NCBI RefSeq assembly: GCF_026625565.1
Contig: NZ_CP112998.1
Coordinates: 6,546,501 to 6,610,500, forward strand
DNA: 64,000 nt
Origin: Dyadobacter pollutisoli
Lineage (GTDB): Bacteria; Bacteroidota; Bacteroidia; Cytophagales; Spirosomataceae
Direction: 5' to 3'
The notes below the pieces were generated by a model. It searched no databases and had not been told where the DNA came from. It saw nothing but the letters and a program-made list of their open reading frames with translations. Positions 60,550 to 64,000 of this stretch are shown piece by piece; position 1 is the first letter of the stretch; each line of letters opens with the position of its first letter. Made by a program: the position numbers and the translations under genes.

Positions 60550-61770
60550 TTAAAAGTTCCTCAATTTCTCCTTCAGTGCTTTCATATCCTCACTAACCTT
60601 TATGTCCAAAATCTTCGCATAGATCATAGTTTGCTTCAAAGACCGATGCCCAAGCATCTTCGAAACCGTTTCTATCGGTACTTTATTACTCAGCGTGACG
60701 GTGGTAGCAAAGGTGTGTCTTGCAATGTGGAAAGTAAGCGTTTTGGAGATACCGCATAGACTTGCAATCTCTTTCAGGTAGGCGTTCATCTTTTGGTTGC
60801 TAAGAACCGGAAGTACAACGCCGAGATTGCTGCATTGTGGGTCATCCTTGTATCGGTCCATTATTTCAAGAGCACCTGGGAGCAATGGGATTCTTGTTGG
60901 AGCATCGGTTTTTTGGCGTGTTGTATCAATCCAGGGATCTCCATCCATTCCGATCACGATATCCGTGCGTTTTAAATGTTTAACATCGACATAAGCCAAT
61001 CCTGTGTAGCAGCAAAACAGGAAAATATCACGCACCTGGCTGATCCGTTCCACTTCAAATACTTTTTCCGTCAGACGTTTTAGCTCCTCTCTGCTCAGTG
61101 GATTTTTGACGACTTCTTTCTTCGTCAGTTTGAACCCTTGAAACGGATCCTTTTTCAGCCATTTATTATTGACACAGATGAGAACAATCTTCTTAAGATT
61201 GGACATGTATTTGATTGCTGAATTGTGATTGCAACCCCGGGCAGTCTTTAACCAGAAGGAAAATTCCGAAATGAATTCAAAGTCAAGATCGCTGATGAGA
61301 AAGTCATCCACTTTGTATTTCCACTGAATGAAGGATTGGGTGTGTTCCCGGGCCGTTTTGTACCTCTTCAAGGTTAAGGGTGCGAACTCTTTGCCAACAA
61401 GTGCTTCCATTTGTTTGTTGTGGTGCTCAAACACTTCCAGGATTGTACGCTTTTCAGTGCTTTTACCAAGCAAAACATTTTTCAATGTTTCTGCGGTTAC
61501 GTGCTTATCATCGTCAATGAGCATTTTTCTTGCCTGGAAGACTTTCGAGGTCAAGGTGTCCAAATAGGCATTGAGTGTCCTGGCAGCCTCATTATTTCCG
61601 GTAGCCCGCCCTGCTTCCGTGCTCCACCTGTTTGGGTTGCAGAGACGTTTGGTAGACAAATCGATATACTTTCCATCGACTGTAATTCTAAGGTAAACAT
61701 ATCGTAAACCTTCCTTTTGATTTTTCGTTGTTTTCAAATAGAAAAACAACCCGAAACTGTTTTCTAACAT
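60550..61770 (-). CDS. Tyrosine recombinase (site-specific integrase)
   Basis: A 406-residue integrase of the Bacteroidota phage/mobile-element type: N-terminal arm-binding region (LFFYLKTTKNQKEGLRYVYLRITVDGKYIDLSTKR), core-binding SAM-like domain (TLKRYKTAREHTQSFIQWKYKVDDFLISDLDFEF), and catalytic domain with HIARHTFATT (HxxRH), GHRSLKQTMIYAK (His and Tyr nucleophile) and the upstream Arg in SQVRDIFLFCCYTGLAYVD. The ATG at 61770 is preferred to 61794. It lies 0.25 kb from the 3-prime end of tRNA-His, the usual place for such an integrase. No excisionase is evident nearby. Confidence 0.93.
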   Translation of the reverse strand: MLENSFGLFFYLKTTKNQKEGLRYVYLRITVDGKYIDLSTKRLCNPNRWSTEAGRATGNNEAARTLNAYLDTLTSKVFQARKMLIDDDKHVTAETLKNVLLGKSTEKRTILEVFEHHNKQMEALVGKEFAPLTLKRYKTAREHTQSFIQWKYKVDDFLISDLDFEFISEFSFWLKTARGCNHNSAIKYMSNLKKIVLICVNNKWLKKDPFQGFKLTKKEVVKNPLSREELKRLTEKVFEVERISQVRDIFLFCCYTGLAYVDVKHLKRTDIVIGMDGDPWIDTTRQKTDAPTRIPLLPGALEIMDRYKDDPQCSNLGVVLPVLSNQKMNAYLKEIASLCGISKTLTFHIARHTFATTVTLSNKVPIETVSKMLGHRSLKQTMIYAKILDIKVSEDMKALKEKLRNF

Positions 61771-61819
61771 AACACAAGCGTTTAGAATGAACAAATGTCG
61801 AGTCGCCGCGCTTGCAAAT

Positions 61820-61846
61820 CAAGATGTTCAGCGTACATACATCTTG
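61820..61846. repeat. Inverted repeat upstream of the integrase
   Basis: CAAGATGT and ACATCTTG are perfect inverted 8-mers separated by 11 bases, 50 bp before the integrase start. It could be an operator or a recombinase/excisionase arm site. Confidence 0.45.
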
Positions 61847-61883
61847 ACAATCAATGAATTAACCCCGTTTTGGAGGCTATTTC

Positions 61884-61917
61884 GAGCGTCTTTAAAAAGA
61901 CTACACGAATGACGCTC
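61884..61917. repeat. Nested inverted repeats between integrase and tRNA-His
   Basis: GAGCGTC (61884-61890) and GACGCTC (61911-61917) flank a second, overlapping palindrome GTCTTTAAAAAGAC (61888-61901). The two structures are mutually exclusive. They lie between the integrase promoter region and the tRNA gene, in the region expected for attachment-site arms. Confidence 0.45.
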
Positions 61918-61963
61918 AAAAAGAATGGGTTTTTTTGAATATTTTGGCATACTGCCAAAAACA

Positions 61964-61998
61964 AAAATGCCCATAAATCATTGATTTACAGGCATTTT
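61964..61998 (-). terminator. Terminator of tRNA-His (minus strand)
   Basis: AAAATGCC and GGCATTTT pair with an inner TAAATCA/TGATTTA stem. Read on the minus strand, the hairpin ends in ATTTTTGTTTTT, and it lies 25 bp after the tRNA. A second small hairpin (TTTTGGCA/TGCCAAAA, 61942-61960) follows. Confidence 0.75.
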
Positions 61999-62022
61999 GT
62001 TTGACTTTGAATACTTAAAATG

Positions 62023-62097
62023 GGAGGGAGACGGGTCTCGAACCCGCGACCTCTAGAACCACAATCTAGCGCTCTAACCGACTGAGCTACAACCTCC
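62023..62097 (-). tRNA. tRNA-His (GTG)
   Basis: On the minus strand: 5-prime G then GAGGTTG (acceptor), TA, D-arm GCTC...GAGC, anticodon arm CTAGA TTGTGGT TCTAG with anticodon GTG, T-arm GCGGG TTCGAGA CCCGT. The extra 5-prime G and C73 fit His. The acceptor stem has two apparent mismatches, T5 with C68 and T6 with T67: the 3-prime strand reads CTCCCTC where CAACCTC would pair. The rest is well formed. It is the attachment-type neighbour of the integrase. Confidence 0.9.
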
Positions 62098-62212
62098 GTT
62101 CTGATGGGAAAACCCCTTTCGAGGACACAAAATTAGGAAAAGGTTTGAAGGTTGCAAGTCCAACAGTGCACTTTTTTTTCAACCTTCAAACCTAAATCTA
62201 TATTTTCAACCC

Positions 62213-62818
62213 TTAGTTAGCTCCAACATAAAGAGCGTCAGCGGCTTTCCAGTCCACTACGTTCCAGTATGCGTCGATGTAATCCGGGCGTTTGTTTTGA
62301 TATTTCAGGTAATAAGCATGTTCCCACACGTCCAAACCGATGATAGGCGTTCCTTTTACTTCTGCAATGTCCATCAATGGGTTGTCCTGATTTGGGGTAG
62401 AAGTGATCGCTACGCCGTCGCCAGATTTGATCAACCAGGCCCAGCCTGAGCCGAAACGACCTGTGGCAGCTTTTTTGAACTCGTCTTTAAATGCTTGGAA
62501 TGAACCGAATTTCGCTGTGATAGCTTTTCCTAGCTCGCCCGTTGGTTCGCCGCCCCCGTTTGGAGAAAGTGATTTCCAGAAAAATGAGTGGTTCCAGTGA
62601 CCTCCGCCATTGTTACGAACTGGTGCCGGCGCTTTGCTGATATTGGCGATAATTTCTTCTATTGTTTTGCCTTCCAATTCGGTACCTGCCACTGCTGCAT
62701 TCAAATTGGTAACATAGGCCTGGTGGTGACGGTCATGATGTATCTCCATGGTCAATGCATCGATATGCGGCTCCAATGCATTGTTTGCGTAAGGTAAGGG
62801 ATCTAGTGTAAATGCCAT
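62213..62818 (-). CDS. Superoxide dismutase (Mn/Fe family)
   Basis: A 201-residue cytoplasmic enzyme that converts superoxide to oxygen and hydrogen peroxide. Metal ligands are His27 (MEIHHDRHHQAYV), His77 (GGHWNHSFFW), and the Asp/His of DVWEHAYYLKYQNKRPDYI. STPNQDNPLM carries the Gln typical of the Mn-type enzyme, so manganese is the likelier metal. No signal peptide. Transcribed alone, upstream of the tRNA on the same strand. Confidence 0.95.
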   Translation of the reverse strand: MAFTLDPLPYANNALEPHIDALTMEIHHDRHHQAYVTNLNAAVAGTELEGKTIEEIIANISKAPAPVRNNGGGHWNHSFFWKSLSPNGGGEPTGELGKAITAKFGSFQAFKDEFKKAATGRFGSGWAWLIKSGDGVAITSTPNQDNPLMDIAEVKGTPIIGLDVWEHAYYLKYQNKRPDYIDAYWNVVDWKAADALYVGAN

Positions 62819-62882
62819 TTTAAGTGTAGTTTAAATGAAAAATGAATATGCTTGATTAGTTGGCTAACAGCAGAAAAACGCT

Positions 62883-63335
62883 TTATGTTCTTAATTGCCT
62901 AAAAAATTTGACTAACAACTCCTGCGATTCCGCGGCTAGAATTCCGCTTGACAACTTTGTTTTGGGGTGCAAAATACCTTTTCCTAATTTAGAGAAACCA
63001 CGTTTTTCATCCATCGCGCCCAGTACCACCCGCTTCATCTGTGTCCAGTAAAGCGCACCTGCGCACATTACACAAGGTTCAAGCGTCACATACAATGTGC
63101 AGTCCTGCAGGTACTTTGACCCCAGGTGGTCAGAAGCAGCCGTAATGGCGATCATTTCGGCATGGGCGGTCACATCATTGAGCTTCTCGGTCTGATTATA
63201 GCCTTTGCCGATAATGCGCTCTCCGATCACAACCACCGCACCGACGGGTATTTCGCCTTCGTCATACGCAACCTGCGCGAGACGTAGCGCCTCTGCCATA
63301 AAATGATGATCGAGAATGTCGGTCTGGATATCCAA
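62883..63335 (-). CDS. tadA: tRNA-specific adenosine deaminase / nucleoside deaminase TadA
   Basis: A 150-residue zinc deaminase that converts A34 to inosine in tRNA-Arg. Zinc ligands are His58 with Glu60 (THAE region, VTAHAEMIAI) and Cys88/Cys91 (LEPCVMCAGALYW). The start is uncertain: the TTG at 63335 gives the usual N-terminal extension (DHHFMAEALRLAQ), while the ATG at 63299 gives a shorter form. A related role in nucleoside salvage is possible for such proteins, but the length and motifs fit TadA. Confidence 0.9.
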   Translation of the reverse strand: MDIQTDILDHHFMAEALRLAQVAYDEGEIPVGAVVVIGERIIGKGYNQTEKLNDVTAHAEMIAITAASDHLGSKYLQDCTLYVTLEPCVMCAGALYWTQMKRVVLGAMDEKRGFSKLGKGILHPKTKLSSGILAAESQELLVKFFRQLRT

Positions 63336-63362
63336 TGTCTTTTCCCAATAGGTGATAAAAAA

Positions 63363-63395
63363 TGGGACATTTATCGCTAAGCAACAAATGTCCCA
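63363..63395 (-). terminator. Terminator of the T9SS protein gene
   Basis: GGGACATTT and AAATGTCCC pair over 9 bp. Read on the minus strand the hairpin is followed by TTTTTT, 22 bp after the stop codon at 63417. Confidence 0.85.
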
Positions 63396-63416
63396 TCCAG
63401 TGTTTTATAATGCAAA

Positions 63417-64000
63417 TTAAGGTTTCATAACACGCTGAACTGTGTTTAGATTTCCGTTTTGAATGCGGATCAAATACAGCCCCGAAGGATAACCTCCAAA
63501 ATCAACGTCGGTTGTTTTCTGACGGATTGCTTTGGTCGCCCTCGATCGCCCGTTCAAATCGATCACCTCAACGCTCGCTTCTTTTGGAGAAACAACGCCA
63601 GTGATTTCAACCGTAATTTTTGAATCGATCAATGTAGGATAAACCTTCACCCAGTCAGCAGGAGCAGGAGGTTCAACACCGAGGATAGGATCGACCTGTA
63701 CCCTTGCCGAGCCAGCACCCGTTCCGGTTCCGCAGCCATTTGTTGACTTCGTAATGTTATAAGTCGTGGTTACTCTCGGTGCTACTTTGAATGTAAATGG
63801 TGTTGCAGCCGCAGTGATCAACGTATCCTTCACGCCATTGTTCAAGCTGAATGTCCAGGGTGATTTCCCTGTGATCTCTACTTTCAGGTCAGCACTTTCG
63901 CCGATCAGGATCGTTTGCGTACCTGTCAATGTTGCTACTGGCAGCGGGCTGGCCGTAATGGTAATGGCGCTCACGCTTCCTTTGACAGTGAAATCCGGGT
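63417..64000 (-). CDS. C-terminal part of a T9SS-secreted protein
   Basis: The frame is open to the right edge, so the N-terminus is missing. The visible 194 residues hold PKD/Ig-like beta-sandwich repeats (ATLTGTQTILIGESADLKVEITGKSPWTFSLNNG, VTTTYNITKSTNGCGTGTGAGSARVQVDP) and a typical T9SS type A sorting domain (VKVYPTLIDSKITVEITG, VEVIDLNGRS, GGYPSGLYLIRIQNGNLNTVQRVMKP). The protein is secreted or surface-anchored; its main domain lies outside. Confidence 0.88.
   Translation of the reverse strand, partial: PDFTVKGSVSAITITASPLPVATLTGTQTILIGESADLKVEITGKSPWTFSLNNGVKDTLITAAATPFTFKVAPRVTTTYNITKSTNGCGTGTGAGSARVQVDPILGVEPPAPADWVKVYPTLIDSKITVEITGVVSPKEASVEVIDLNGRSRATKAIRQKTTDVDFGGYPSGLYLIRIQNGNLNTVQRVMKP

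Noticed and set aside
1..64000. CRISPR array
   Set aside because: No series of regularly spaced direct repeats and no cas genes were seen; the only tandem repeats are the REP-like pair and the two 15-bp minisatellites.

Overview
The window reads as the chromosome of a Bacteroidota (Cytophagales) bacterium, most like Dyadobacter or a close relative. Supporting this are a SusC/SusD outer-membrane pair, type IX secretion (T9SS) C-terminal sorting domains, FG-GAP/UnbV and PQQ sugar-dehydrogenase secreted proteins, a permease-prefix ABC transporter, Bacteroidota-type promoter boxes (TAnnTTTG, sometimes with an upstream TTG) and weak Shine-Dalgarno sites. The genus is inference from gene content only; no database was consulted.

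Layout. 1-14.2 kb: partial dsbD, argB, then a run of exported proteins (cytochrome-c-like/copper monooxygenase-like protein, FG-GAP/UnbV protein, vanadium haloperoxidase-like PAP2 protein) and a susC-susD pair closed by a terminator, followed by a tandem 234-bp REP-like repeat. 14.3-33.5 kb: mostly chromosomal genes, including a lipoprotein, argH with a thioredoxin-fold protein, an NlpC/P60 peptidase, purM, a PQQ-type sugar dehydrogenase, a ModE-like regulator, a GT-C glycosyltransferase, a TPR histidine kinase, a Tat/SGNH lipoprotein, a small HTH regulator with a membrane protein, an RluA N-terminal-domain protein lacking the catalytic domain, and a rifampin phosphotransferase-like enzyme. 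34-38.3 kb: accessory segment with an overlapping Xre-ImmA-PIN operon, a 536-residue HExxH protein and the first structured leader RNA plus small ORF. 38.6-49.6 kb: ordinary genes (APH-like kinase, PadR plus ABC permease, aldo/keto reductase, AraC, Crp, two VOC proteins, lipoprotein, beta-helix protein, ABM protein). 49.7-62 kb: a mosaic accessory region with two 94 percent identical AAA/DUF4143 ATPases, an HTH-ImmA protein, two more leader-RNA/small-ORF cassettes, an ABC-F gene, a proteasome-like Ntn hydrolase, and a tyrosine recombinase beside tRNA-His. 62.2-64 kb: sod, tadA and a partial T9SS protein.

The main discovery candidate is the leader-RNA/small-protein cassette, present three times (37.8-38.3, 53.0-53.4 and 58.5-59.0 kb). 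Each has a 5-prime segment A, a structured core closed by a 7-bp stem, an A-prime segment complementary to A, and a second copy of A at the start of a 94-96 codon ORF. Each also carries an ATG-initiated upstream reading frame and has a terminator after the small ORF. All three cassettes lie head-to-head with a gene for a putative peptidase, but the three peptidases are unrelated: an HENIH protein, an HELFH ImmA protein, and a Thr-nucleophile proteasome-like protein. The arrangement suggests regulated expression of a small protein coupled to a protease, but function is unknown.

All coordinates, motifs and pairings were read by eye. Family names are recognition from motifs, not search results.
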